Origin: a virus
DNA length: 32,911 bases
Reading direction: 5' to 3' (one strand)
IMG/VR virus record: IMGVR_UViG_3300033052_000111
Coordinates: 1-32,911 of that record
The notes under the pieces were generated by a model. The model was not told where the DNA came from. It searched no databases and saw only the letters and a list, made by a program, of their open reading frames with translations. Below are positions 1 through 6,338 of the stretch, one piece after another. A program made the translations under genes and the position numbers. Each line of letters begins with the position of its first letter. Within the stretch, counting starts at the first letter, position 1.

Positions 1-309
1 ATGATCTCGGAAGCCGAACTCACCGACCTTCACGCCCGCCTTGGCGTCATCGTCACCAACCTGAACGACATCAGCGCCACCGCCGCCTACCGACACGGTG
101 AAGTCGAGGATCGCGCCAACGCCCTTGCCGCCATGGTCGCAGCCGTCGTGGACGACATCGCCACCCTCTATGCTGGGCACCGCGAGGAAGCCGGCCGCGC
201 CCACGATCGCTACGAGGCCCTATCCGAGCAGGTCGCCGAACAGTCGGCCCTGCTGCGGGGGCTCATTGAAACCATCATCGCGATAGGCGACGAGGAGGAT
301 GGCGAATGA
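1..309 (+). CDS. Small helical protein of unknown function
   Basis: The frame encodes 102 residues and starts at the first base of the window, so a longer N-terminus cannot be excluded. I do not recognise the family. The composition is rich in Ala, Glu, Asp and Leu with regularly spaced hydrophobic residues, which suggests a mostly alpha-helical, possibly coiled-coil, acidic protein. There is no signal peptide and no membrane segment. Its stop overlaps the start of the next gene by four bases (ATGA), so the two are probably translationally coupled in one operon at the end of the early or middle region. Confidence 0.6.
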   Translation: MISEAELTDLHARLGVIVTNLNDISATAAYRHGEVEDRANALAAMVAAVVDDIATLYAGHREEAGRAHDRYEALSEQVAEQSALLRGLIETIIAIGDEEDGE

Positions 310-761
310 CCAGCCAGCCCACCCAAGCCTTCGCCAAGGCCATTTTCGACCAGTTGCCCGGCCACACCCGGCGCGAGAAGTCCGCAGCCCTGACCGCCCT
401 CATCGGGATGCTGCGGGCCGAACGCGACACCTCACCTCGGGCCTCACGATCAGCACGCACGCTAACGCTCATTCGTGACCAGCTCGTCGGTAAAAGTCTC
501 GCCGACCTGCACCAGCGCACGGTGAACGTTGACGGTGTGACGATCACCGTGGCGGCGCTGGCCGCCGCGTACCTGATGCCTCAGCACGCCCTGCACGGCC
601 CAGCCAAGAAGCTGTTCGCCGAGGCGCGACTTGCCGTAGCGATCGAGCCCACCGGTCGCCGGCCAGCCCGTCGCATCGTCGAGATCAAGACGCCGGGCGA
701 CTATCTGACCGAGTTCCGCGCTGAACTGGCCGCCCGCGACGCGAAAGGCGGTGCAGCATGA
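306..761 (+). CDS. Hypothetical phage protein, 151 residues
   Basis: This frame is coupled by ATGA overlaps to the gene before it and to a tiny ORF after it. The product is basic and Ala/Arg-rich, with no membrane segment and no motif I can name. The central part (around residues 70-90) is hydrophobic and Ala-rich. It precedes the HNH and terminase genes, where small DNA-metabolism or regulatory phage genes are common, but no function can be assigned from the sequence. Confidence 0.6.
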   Translation: MTSQPTQAFAKAIFDQLPGHTRREKSAALTALIGMLRAERDTSPRASRSARTLTLIRDQLVGKSLADLHQRTVNVDGVTITVAALAAAYLMPQHALHGPAKKLFAEARLAVAIEPTGRRPARRIVEIKTPGDYLTEFRAELAARDAKGGAA

Positions 762-832
762 TCGCCCGGACGTTCTGGAAGGCCGTCATCTGGACGGCCT
801 ATGCGATGCTGCGGGCGGCTGGCGCTCGATGA
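758..832 (+). CDS. Tiny ORF, possible 24-residue membrane peptide
   Basis: The ATG lies in an ATGA overlap with the stop of the preceding gene, the same arrangement as between the two genes before it, which supports translation by coupling. The 24-residue product begins MIARTFWKAVIWTAYAML and is mostly hydrophobic or aromatic with a few Arg and Lys, compatible with a very short membrane-associated peptide. No family is recognised. A perfect inverted repeat starts 15 bases after the stop, so this is a plausible last gene of the plus-strand operon. Without comparative data it could be a chance frame. Confidence 0.35.
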   Translation: MIARTFWKAVIWTAYAMLRAAGAR

Positions 833-846
833 TTGGCCACGGCGAA

Positions 847-872
847 GGACCGCAGGCACAGACCTGCGGTCC
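847..872. terminator. Stem-loop between convergent genes, possible terminator
   Basis: GGACCGCAGG and CCTGCGGTCC form a perfect 10-bp stem around a 6-base loop (857-862). It sits exactly between the end of the plus-strand operon (832) and the end of the minus-strand gene (881). No clear T-run follows on either strand, so it may be a weak bidirectional terminator or a 3'-end stabilising hairpin. Confidence 0.45.
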
Positions 873-880
873 TCGTCCGG

Positions 881-1255
881 CTATTTCTTCAGGTGGTCCT
901 GACGGATGCCGTAGCCCGGAACATCGAATTCCTCGACATCCAGACCATCCGAGCGGCGCCGCTCCAGATCATCACGCCACCGGTCCGCCGACTGGGGACC
1001 AATGGCCTGCTCGACCACCACGACAATTTCAGAGAGCGACCCACGCTCGTCACCATTCGCGAAACCGCCAGTGTGGGGATAGTGTAACTGCCACCACACT
1101 TTTCGGACGACGTAATCTTCAGTCCACGGCTGGTCGTCCGGTCGCGTGACAGAGATGTAGTCGCCAACTTTCGGAACTTCAGGCAGATCAAAAACGATCT
1201 GATAGTCGAGTTTTTTGCGGCCGATTTCACGGACCGCGATCGTAACTTTTGGCAT
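881..1255 (-). CDS. Hypothetical protein, about 124 residues
   Basis: The product looks like a real soluble protein: a beta-rich N-terminal half with a segment reading VFDLPEVPKVGDYISV, an acidic C-terminal half, and no membrane segment. I chose the ATG at 1255 over a GTG two codons upstream because an SD-like GGGATAGG lies about 5 bases before the ATG and overlaps the GTG. The overlapping frames on both strands here have Arg/Pro/His-rich shadow composition. It lies downstream of the AlbA_2-domain gene on the same strand, 85 bases away, so they may be co-transcribed. No function is assigned. Confidence 0.6.
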   Translation of the reverse strand: MPKVTIAVREIGRKKLDYQIVFDLPEVPKVGDYISVTRPDDQPWTEDYVVRKVWWQLHYPHTGGFANGDERGSLSEIVVVVEQAIGPQSADRWRDDLERRRSDGLDVEEFDVPGYGIRQDHLKK

Positions 1256-1340
1256 ATGCACCTATCCCTTTGGGCCGCGACCCACATCCTCCGGTGCAAA
1301 CTTAGGTATAGCGGCAGCAGACCGCTAGAGGTCGCAGCGC

Positions 1341-2258
1341 TCAAAACTCCCGATCGATCCGCGCCATGACGCGGCCGCCGATGCAACTGATTTGAACCAT
1401 CCAATGACCGTGAAAACTTGGCGCGGAAACGGTAATCGCAGCAAAATACAGCCGACCGTCGAGCAGTTGCCCGCTCCACTCGGCGATTATGTACTTCCTA
1501 GGCTTGAACAGAGGCACGATGTGCGGCGTGATAAAGTTCCGAGACGGGGAATCCACACTTACGACCCCACTGGGCGTTAGCAGCGTCGTCAACGCACGAT
1601 GGAAGTTCGCCGGCACGCTCGCCATCATTCCTTCATCCGTGAGCAAGTCCACGGTGAAGTAAAGTACAGGCTCATCCGATTGATTTGATAGAAGAAGCTT
1701 GAAATCGTAGCCGCTATTACCAGTCGGATGGATGGTGATTTCCGGATCGATTTCAGGAGCAACGGAACGCCGCATAACGTCCCTGATTTCGTGGTCGAAC
1801 ATCGGCAGCACGCTCCGGTCGTGCCGCCGATGATATTTACGGTCGAGGCGGCTCTGGTGCGGCGCCAGCGTGGTGGCCTGCGGGACATCGATGACACAGG
1901 CGTTGCGGCCCGTCGCCAACGGGATAAGCCGCACCTCTACGCCGCGAATTAGCGGCTCAACGTTGCCGGTCAAAACGTTGCCGACTTGGTCGGCGTTCAA
2001 CTCCTCCGCCGTAAAACCCTCATCAAGGCTTTCCGCCCTGCCCGTCGCGCGGTCTTCGACGACGCCGTAAAAGATGCGGCCGCCCGCAGCATTCGCCATG
2101 GCCGTCACATCTTTCACGAGTTCAGCGACACGCCTGTCTCGCTCTTGCCCGCGCAGGATTAGCGCCTCGGACCGCTTGAACTCGATCCCTTGGTTTTCCT
2201 GCTGGCCAATCAGTTCTTGAAGGTCAACCTCGGTCAAATCGCCCAACGGCTTCAGCAT
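1341..2258 (-). CDS. AlbA_2/Schlafen-like domain protein
   Basis: The N-terminal half matches the AlbA_2 (Schlafen AlbA_2, divergent AAA-4) domain. It has a QENQGIEFKRS segment at residues 20-30 and the hallmark ANAAGGRIFYGV near residue 55, followed by the usual 'valid cofactor-like' beta segments to about residue 150. The C-terminal half (about 160-305) is unlike anything I recognise and is beta-rich. AlbA_2 domains are known as nucleic-acid-binding or RNase-like modules in transcription regulators and in some defence proteins. An SD-like GGAGGGG sits just before the ATG. The gene is reversed relative to the late genes, as expected of a cargo gene (moron). Role in defence or regulation is inference. 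Confidence 0.7.
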   Translation of the reverse strand: MLKPLGDLTEVDLQELIGQQENQGIEFKRSEALILRGQERDRRVAELVKDVTAMANAAGGRIFYGVVEDRATGRAESLDEGFTAEELNADQVGNVLTGNVEPLIRGVEVRLIPLATGRNACVIDVPQATTLAPHQSRLDRKYHRRHDRSVLPMFDHEIRDVMRRSVAPEIDPEITIHPTGNSGYDFKLLLSNQSDEPVLYFTVDLLTDEGMMASVPANFHRALTTLLTPSGVVSVDSPSRNFITPHIVPLFKPRKYIIAEWSGQLLDGRLYFAAITVSAPSFHGHWMVQISCIGGRVMARIDREF

Positions 2259-2289
2259 TCACCCCTCCGCGTCGAAGCATAACTATGGG

Positions 2290-2628
2290 ATGGACTACCG
2301 CAGCAAGGAAGCCACCGCCTACCGCCTTTGGTACGGATGGGCCGCATGGAAAGGCCCCAAGGGCCGCCGAGTCCAGCAGCTACAGGCGGAACCGCTATGC
2401 CGGTTCTGCGTGGCCGCCGGCGCCGTGACGGCTGCGACCGTCGCCGACCACATCACACCGCACCGTGGCGACTACGACCTATTCTGGACCGGGCCGTTGC
2501 AATCGCTGTGCAAGCACTGCCACGACATCGCCAAGCAGCAGATCGAGCGACGCGGCTATCACGACATGAGCGACGCGGCCGGCTTCCCGCTCGACCCGAA
2601 CCATCCGGCGAATAAACGTCGGAGTTAA
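2290..2628 (+). CDS. HNH endonuclease of the terminase-adjacent type
   Basis: The 112-residue product has paired zinc cysteines C37-x2-C40 and C74-x2-C77, and a beta-beta-alpha metal core with D53-H54, H58 and a CHD motif at 77-79. This is the small HNH protein found beside terminase genes in cos phages (HK97 gp74 type), which assists large-terminase cleavage during packaging. The Asn usually found before LQ-x-LC in the second half is replaced here (GPLQSLC), which is unusual. No convincing SD is visible. The gene starts 31 bases from the divergent AlbA_2 gene. Confidence 0.85.
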   Translation: MDYRSKEATAYRLWYGWAAWKGPKGRRVQQLQAEPLCRFCVAAGAVTAATVADHITPHRGDYDLFWTGPLQSLCKHCHDIAKQQIERRGYHDMSDAAGFPLDPNHPANKRRS

Positions 2629-2646
2629 GTCGCTACACTGTTTAGC

Positions 2647-2652
2647 TAAATA
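2647..2652 (+). promoter_or_regulatory. Start-associated TAAATA motif before HNH/AP2 gene
   Basis: GCTAAATACTGG directly precedes the ATG at 2657, with 4 bases between TAAATA and the start codon and no SD. The identical nonamer CTAAATACT recurs just after this gene. Confidence 0.55.
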
Positions 2653-2656
2653 CTGG

Positions 2657-3142
2657 ATGCGAACAACATCCAGCAACGCCAATCATATCTATGAATACTT
2701 CGCCTCGTACTACCACTACGACGCGGAGACCGGCCTTCTCTACAGTCGCCGAACAGGACGCCCGATCGGATCGAAGGTCGGCGCCGGATACCTGCGAGTC
2801 AGCCTCGCCGGCCACACCTACATGGTCCATCGGCTCGCTTGGCTCTTGGTCCACGGCCGATGGCCTGCTGAGCAGATCGACCATATCAACGGAATCCCTG
2901 ACGACAATCGCCTGTGCAATCTCCGAGAGGCGACGGCTCAGCAGAACTTGCAGTCCCGGCCGATGCACAAACGCAATCAGCTTGGCGTAAAAGGCGTCTG
3001 CGAGGTCAGAGGTCGATACCGCGCCCAACTCTGGACCAACGGCAGGTTCGTCCTGAACAAATACTTCGACACCATCGACGACGCGAGCGCGGCCTATCTA
3101 GCAAAAAGTCGCGAGGTCTTCGGCGAATGGCATCGCGCGTGA
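2657..3142 (+). CDS. HNH homing endonuclease with AP2 DNA-binding domain
   Basis: The 161-residue product carries an HNH_3-type core: H58-R59, then DHINGIPDDNRLCNLR with D75-H76, N78, N84 and N88. A C-terminal AP2-like DNA-binding domain follows at about 108-158 (LGVKGV ... YFDTIDDASAAYLAKS). This is the standard architecture of free-standing phage homing endonucleases, which cut cognate sites lacking the gene. It is a likely selfish insertion in the cos/terminase region. It has its own TAAATA motif at the start, and a second copy follows its stop. No partner intron or intein is visible. Confidence 0.88.
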   Translation: MRTTSSNANHIYEYFASYYHYDAETGLLYSRRTGRPIGSKVGAGYLRVSLAGHTYMVHRLAWLLVHGRWPAEQIDHINGIPDDNRLCNLREATAQQNLQSRPMHKRNQLGVKGVCEVRGRYRAQLWTNGRFVLNKYFDTIDDASAAYLAKSREVFGEWHRA

Positions 3143-3143
3143 C

Positions 3144-3149
3144 TAAATA
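3144..3149 (+). promoter_or_regulatory. TAAATA motif without an ORF, upstream of tRNA-like element
   Basis: ACTAAATACT follows the stop of the HNH/AP2 gene. No credible protein-coding frame starts at the usual 4-5 base distance. The next feature is the tRNA-like fold at 3169-3243, so this copy may drive a structured RNA. Alternatively it may be a duplicate left by insertion of the homing endonuclease. Confidence 0.4.
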
Positions 3150-3168
3150 CTAATGTCTAGGACAGGAT

Positions 3169-3243
3169 GCGGCTCGCCGTCGCTTATGGCAGGCAAGAGC
3201 ACTGGACGCAGGTTGTGGGTTCAAATCCCACCGCGCGAGCCGC
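3169..3243 (+). tRNA. Degenerate tRNA-like element
   Basis: GCGGCTCGC (3169-3177) pairs perfectly with GCGAGCCGC (3235-3243), like an acceptor stem. Inside lies a perfect T-arm: GTGGG, loop TTCAAAT, CCCAC (3215-3231). GAGCACTGGAC at about 3197-3207 resembles the end of a D-arm plus the 5' half of an anticodon stem. The 3' half of the anticodon arm appears to be missing: only about 14 bases separate GAGC from the T-arm. Three bases intrude between T-arm and acceptor stem, and no CCA follows. It is therefore not a normal tRNA. It may be a decayed phage tRNA, a tRNA mimic, or part of a structured RNA. Confidence 0.4.
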
Positions 3244-3247
3244 CTCG

Positions 3248-3302
3248 CCCACCCCGGAGGGGGTGGGTCCGAAGGTCAGGACCGCCCGGCCGGACACCGG
3301 CC
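3248..3302. other. Two GC-rich inverted repeats, possible cos/packaging or RNA structure
   Basis: CCCACCCC (3248-3255) pairs with GGGGTGGG (3260-3267) around a GGAG loop. GGCCGG (3288-3293) pairs with CCGGCC (3297-3302) around ACA. No T-run follows, so they are not ordinary intrinsic terminators. They lie between the HNH genes and the small terminase gene, where cos sites are found in HK97-like phages. They also follow the tRNA-like element and could extend a single structured RNA. No gene is seen at 3244-3330. Confidence 0.3.
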
Positions 3303-3330
3303 CTCCCCACCGCGTAAAACTCCGCGAAAT

Positions 3331-4179
3331 TCAGACCTCTTTTTTGACCTCAACTTTATAGGCGCTGATCACCACCAAGTTGCCTTCCGGGTTTTCTATC
3401 TCAAATGCACCGTTCGGCTTGAACTTTCTCAGCCTCGCTTGGGTGATAGCAACTATCAGTTCGTACGCGTTCTTAGCCTCCCGGTCAGACGAAACACGAA
3501 GTATATCAACCAGAGTGTCTAGCGCATTCAATTTTGGCCTCAGCATCGCCTCCTGCTTGGCCGTCCAAATGTGGTTGAAAACGCCGCTTGGTTCGCTTGA
3601 ATGCGGCACTATGTGCCTCTGAACTTCGCTCCACTGTTCGCGATACGCATCAACCAAGTCCATTGATGTGTTGTGATACGAGTCGATTTGCATCAAAACG
3701 TTCAAAACCTCATCACCCACGAACTTCCCAACACGGATAACTTCGTCCGGCGAAAATCTGACCCGCTCAGGAGTGTTTGCGTAAGGGCTCACTGCGAGTG
3801 ACAGGCTAACAAAATTGCCTTTCTCGTAGATTTCCATCGATTCTTTTACGCGTAATACCATCGCAGAGTTAGCGGCATAGATGCTCATCAACTTCAGAAC
3901 GACTGCGAACGACTGAAATTCAATTCTCTCGTCCTCGGCCGCCGCGCTGGCCTTTCTCGCTTGCCGGTTCGTGAACCAGTAGGTCGCAAGCGCGCCAATG
4001 AGGGCACCACAGACACCAATCCCACCACTCACGAGATCACCTGTGATGTCAGATTTCTCAGGCGGCATATGGACCGCGACGGTAACGGGTTGCGCGCTCA
4101 CCGCCGGTGCCGGCGTAGCGGCCACGGCCGGAGGAACTTGGGGCTGAACGACGGGCGCGGCAGGCTTGGGCGTACTCAT
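3331..4179 (-). CDS. Single-pass membrane protein moron of unknown function
   Basis: The 282-residue product has a Pro/Ala/Val-rich N-terminal stretch (about 1-40), one membrane segment (about 50-68, GGIGVCGALIGALATYWF), and then a long soluble helical domain of about 210 residues rich in Glu, Lys and Asn. I do not recognise the family. The topology (anchor plus large cytoplasmic domain) resembles some phage exclusion and abortive-infection proteins, but that is inference only. The gene is reversed relative to the terminase operon, reads visibly richer in A and T than its neighbours, and splits the endonuclease block from the terminase genes. All three are typical of a recently acquired moron expressed from the prophage. 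Confidence 0.65.
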   Translation of the reverse strand: MSTPKPAAPVVQPQVPPAVAATPAPAVSAQPVTVAVHMPPEKSDITGDLVSGGIGVCGALIGALATYWFTNRQARKASAAAEDERIEFQSFAVVLKLMSIYAANSAMVLRVKESMEIYEKGNFVSLSLAVSPYANTPERVRFSPDEVIRVGKFVGDEVLNVLMQIDSYHNTSMDLVDAYREQWSEVQRHIVPHSSEPSGVFNHIWTAKQEAMLRPKLNALDTLVDILRVSSDREAKNAYELIVAITQARLRKFKPNGAFEIENPEGNLVVISAYKVEVKKEV

Positions 4180-4202
4180 CCAGCCAAGCTAAGCCACAAC
4201 CA

Positions 4203-4208
4203 TAAATA
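4203..4208 (+). promoter_or_regulatory. TAAATA motif before terminase small subunit
   Basis: CATAAATACCGCT precedes the ATG at 4214 with a 5-base gap and no SD. It lies in the 34-base gap between the divergent moron and terminase genes. Confidence 0.55.
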
Positions 4209-4213
4209 CCGCT

Positions 4214-4663
4214 ATGCCCGCAGGACGACCCGCAAAACCCACCAAAATAAAGAAGCTGGAAGGCAACCCCGGCAAGCGCGCCATCAACAAGGCCGAGCCC
4301 ATCGTTGCCGGCCAGCCCTACCCGCCCCGCACGATGTCGAAGGCCGCTGCCACCATCTGGAAGCGCGTTATCGGCGCCATGCCGGCAGGCGTATGGACGA
4401 CGGGCGACGAGAACCTGTTGGCCGCTTATTGCGAGGCCGCCGCCCTCCACCACGAGGCCGCCGACAAGCTTAAGACCGAGCCCAAGGTCAGCGTCGGCTC
4501 GACTGGTCAGGCTGTCGTCAGCCCGTGGGTGAAGATCATGGCCGATCAAGCACGCCTGATGGCCAGCCTCGGCGCCCGCCTTGGCCTAGACCCGCTGGCG
4601 CGTCAGGCCATCAACATTACGCCTGACGACGACAGGCCTGCGAGCCGCTTCAACTTCAACTGA
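4214..4663 (+). CDS. terS: Terminase small subunit, P27 family
   Basis: The N-terminus GRPAKPTKIKKLEGNPGKR (residues 4-22) is the signature of P27-family small terminases (Terminase_4). The length of 149 residues is normal for the family. The protein recognises the packaging site and recruits the large subunit, whose gene follows 22 bases later. The C-terminal part contains the usual helix ending in a GLDPLAR segment. The start is fixed by the TAAATA motif 5 bases upstream and by the family N-terminus. Expression is presumably late. Confidence 0.93.
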   Translation: MPAGRPAKPTKIKKLEGNPGKRAINKAEPIVAGQPYPPRTMSKAAATIWKRVIGAMPAGVWTTGDENLLAAYCEAAALHHEAADKLKTEPKVSVGSTGQAVVSPWVKIMADQARLMASLGARLGLDPLARQAINITPDDDRPASRFNFN

Positions 4664-4675
4664 TCGCCCGCCGGG

Positions 4676-4681
4676 TAAATA
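4676..4681 (+). promoter_or_regulatory. TAAATA motif in a palindrome before terminase large subunit
   Basis: CCGGGTAAATACCCGG (4671-4686) is a perfect inverted repeat of CCGGGTA around AA. It is followed by a GTG start at 4686, 4 bases after TAAATA. The symmetry suggests possible binding by a dimer, but other copies of the motif are not symmetric. Confidence 0.55.
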
Positions 4682-4685
4682 CCCG

Positions 4686-6317
4686 GTGAGTATAGAAGTT
4701 GAATACAAGAATGAACGCGTTGAACGCGTCATCGATTTCGTCGAAAAGCTGACCGTTACGATCGGCGACGGCATTGGCCAACCGCTCAAGCTGCGGCCCT
4801 TCCAACGCGATTTCATCTACGCGGTCTACGCGCCACACGCTAAGGCGACAAGCAAGCGGCTTGTCCGCCGCGCGGTTTATTCGGTCGCTCGCAAAAACGG
4901 CAAGACTGAACTCGCCGCTGCACTGATTCTCGCGCACCTCATCGGCCCTGAATCTGAGCCGAACGGAGAAATCTACTCAGCCGCCAACGACCGCGCTCAA
5001 GCCGGTATCGTGTTCAAGGCGGTCGAGCGCTTCATCATGGCCGAGCCTGAGCTTCAGCAGGTTCTGAAGGTCGTTCGCAGCACGAAGACCATCTATGTGA
5101 CCCGAAGTGACATCAAGGCATCGGGATCAGTATTTCGCGCACTATCCAGCGATGCGGGCCGCCAGCATGGCCTAAACCCGTCCCTGATTGTCTACGACGA
5201 GCTTGCCCAAAGCCGTTCGCGGGAATTGTTCGACACGCTTGCGACCTCTCAGGCCGCCCGCTTCGAACCGCTGCTGATGGTCACCAGCACGCAGAATGAT
5301 GACCCCACGCACGTACTGTCGGAAATGATCGACAGCGCGGACGAAGACCCGACGCGCGTGGTCGCCCTGCATTCGGCGCCAGAGGGTTGCGACCTTCTCG
5401 ACGAGGCCGCATGGCTGGCCGCCAACCCTGCCCTCGGTGAATTCCGCGACCGCGACGAACTGGTGGCCATGGCTGCGGAAGCCGTTCGCCTGCCGTCGTT
5501 CGAACAGCAGTTCCGGTTGTTGTATTTGAACCAACGCGTCCCGCTGCACTCGTCGCTGATCACAGCGCAGGACTGGCGAGCGTGCGGCCCGGTCGTCGCC
5601 GATCCGCACCGCTTCAGCATCGCGGACACGTGGGATTTCGAGGCCGGCGAACGCGTCTACCTCGGCCTCGACATGTCGTTGCGGACCGACCTCACCGCCC
5701 TCGTCATCGCGTCGGCCGAGAACGGCTCGCGCGTGAAATCCCACTTCTACAAACCCGAGGATCACCTTCGCGACCATGGCGCCCGCGACCGCCAGAACTA
5801 CGAGCTATGGCGAAAGCAGGGTTGGCTGACGGCGACGCCCGGCCGGTCGGTCGATCCGAAGTTCGTCGCCCACCGCATTCAGGAAATCCACGCCCGTAAC
5901 CCCATCGCCGGCATTGCCTACGACCGCGCGTACATCGGCGAACTGCTCCGGTGCTTGGCTGAGATCGGCGTTGAAGCTCAAGAAGGCGACGGACCCGGCA
6001 TCCGGCTCGTGCCGTGGGGACAGGGCTTCGTGTCTATGGGCATCGCGGTCAACGCGTTCGAACACGCCGTTCTTCAGGGTGAACTTGCCCACGATGGCAA
6101 CCCGGTCCTGACGTGGAACATCATGAACGCGGTCAGCGTCAGTGACCCAGCCGGCAACCGGAAGCTCGATAAGACCAAGGTCCGCTTCAGGATCGACGGC
6201 GCCGTTGCGCTGGCCATGGCGCTCGGCCTGAAGGCTCAAGACCGTCAGGCGGCGCCCGCATCCAACCCGTGGGATGATCCCAACTTCAGCCTGTTTGGAG
6301 ACAGCCGGGCCGCCTGA
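4686..6317 (+). CDS. terL: Terminase large subunit
   Basis: The 543-residue product is a Terminase_1-family packaging motor. The ATPase half has a Walker A-like SVARKNGKTE (66-75) and Walker B LIVYDE (167-172). The nuclease half has the acidic residues expected for the RNase H-like fold: D329 in GLDMSLRTD, D413 in AYDRAY and D504 in DGAVALA. It translocates DNA into the prohead and cuts concatemers. The start is GTG, chosen because it stands 4 bases after a TAAATA motif like its neighbours. The gene lies between the small terminase and portal genes, as in HK97-like phages. Confidence 0.95.
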   Translation: MSIEVEYKNERVERVIDFVEKLTVTIGDGIGQPLKLRPFQRDFIYAVYAPHAKATSKRLVRRAVYSVARKNGKTELAAALILAHLIGPESEPNGEIYSAANDRAQAGIVFKAVERFIMAEPELQQVLKVVRSTKTIYVTRSDIKASGSVFRALSSDAGRQHGLNPSLIVYDELAQSRSRELFDTLATSQAARFEPLLMVTSTQNDDPTHVLSEMIDSADEDPTRVVALHSAPEGCDLLDEAAWLAANPALGEFRDRDELVAMAAEAVRLPSFEQQFRLLYLNQRVPLHSSLITAQDWRACGPVVADPHRFSIADTWDFEAGERVYLGLDMSLRTDLTALVIASAENGSRVKSHFYKPEDHLRDHGARDRQNYELWRKQGWLTATPGRSVDPKFVAHRIQEIHARNPIAGIAYDRAYIGELLRCLAEIGVEAQEGDGPGIRLVPWGQGFVSMGIAVNAFEHAVLQGELAHDGNPVLTWNIMNAVSVSDPAGNRKLDKTKVRFRIDGAVALAMALGLKAQDRQAAPASNPWDDPNFSLFGDSRAA

Positions 6318-6327
6318 TCGATTTTCC

Positions 6328-6333
6328 TAAATA
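6328..6333 (+). promoter_or_regulatory. TAAATA motif before portal gene
   Basis: CCTAAATAGCTTC precedes the ATG at 6339 with a 5-base gap and no SD. The copy lies in the 21-base gap after the large terminase gene. Confidence 0.55.
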
Positions 6334-6338
6334 GCTTC

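Noticed and set aside
751-1149. GTG-start plus-strand ORF of 132 residues
   Set aside because: Pro/Arg/His-rich shadow composition, opposite a protein-like minus-strand gene and crossing the inverted repeat at 847-872.
1309-1327. Hairpin TAGCGG/CCGCTA downstream of the AlbA_2 gene
   Set aside because: Only a 6-bp stem with no T-run; too weak to call a terminator.
889-1479. Minus-strand ORF of 196 residues overlapping two other minus genes
   Set aside because: Ser/Arg-rich shadow frame; the frames at 881-1255 and 1341-2258 have protein-like composition and SD sites.
1831-1836. TAAATA on the minus strand inside the AlbA_2 gene
   Set aside because: Inside a coding sequence, without the CC/GC flank, and with no start codon at the usual distance; consistent with chance.
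3167-3361. Plus-strand ORF of 64 residues after the homing endonuclease
   Set aside because: Its translation contains VVGSNPTARA, the usual artefact of reading through a tRNA T-arm. The stretch is better explained by the tRNA-like fold and hairpins.
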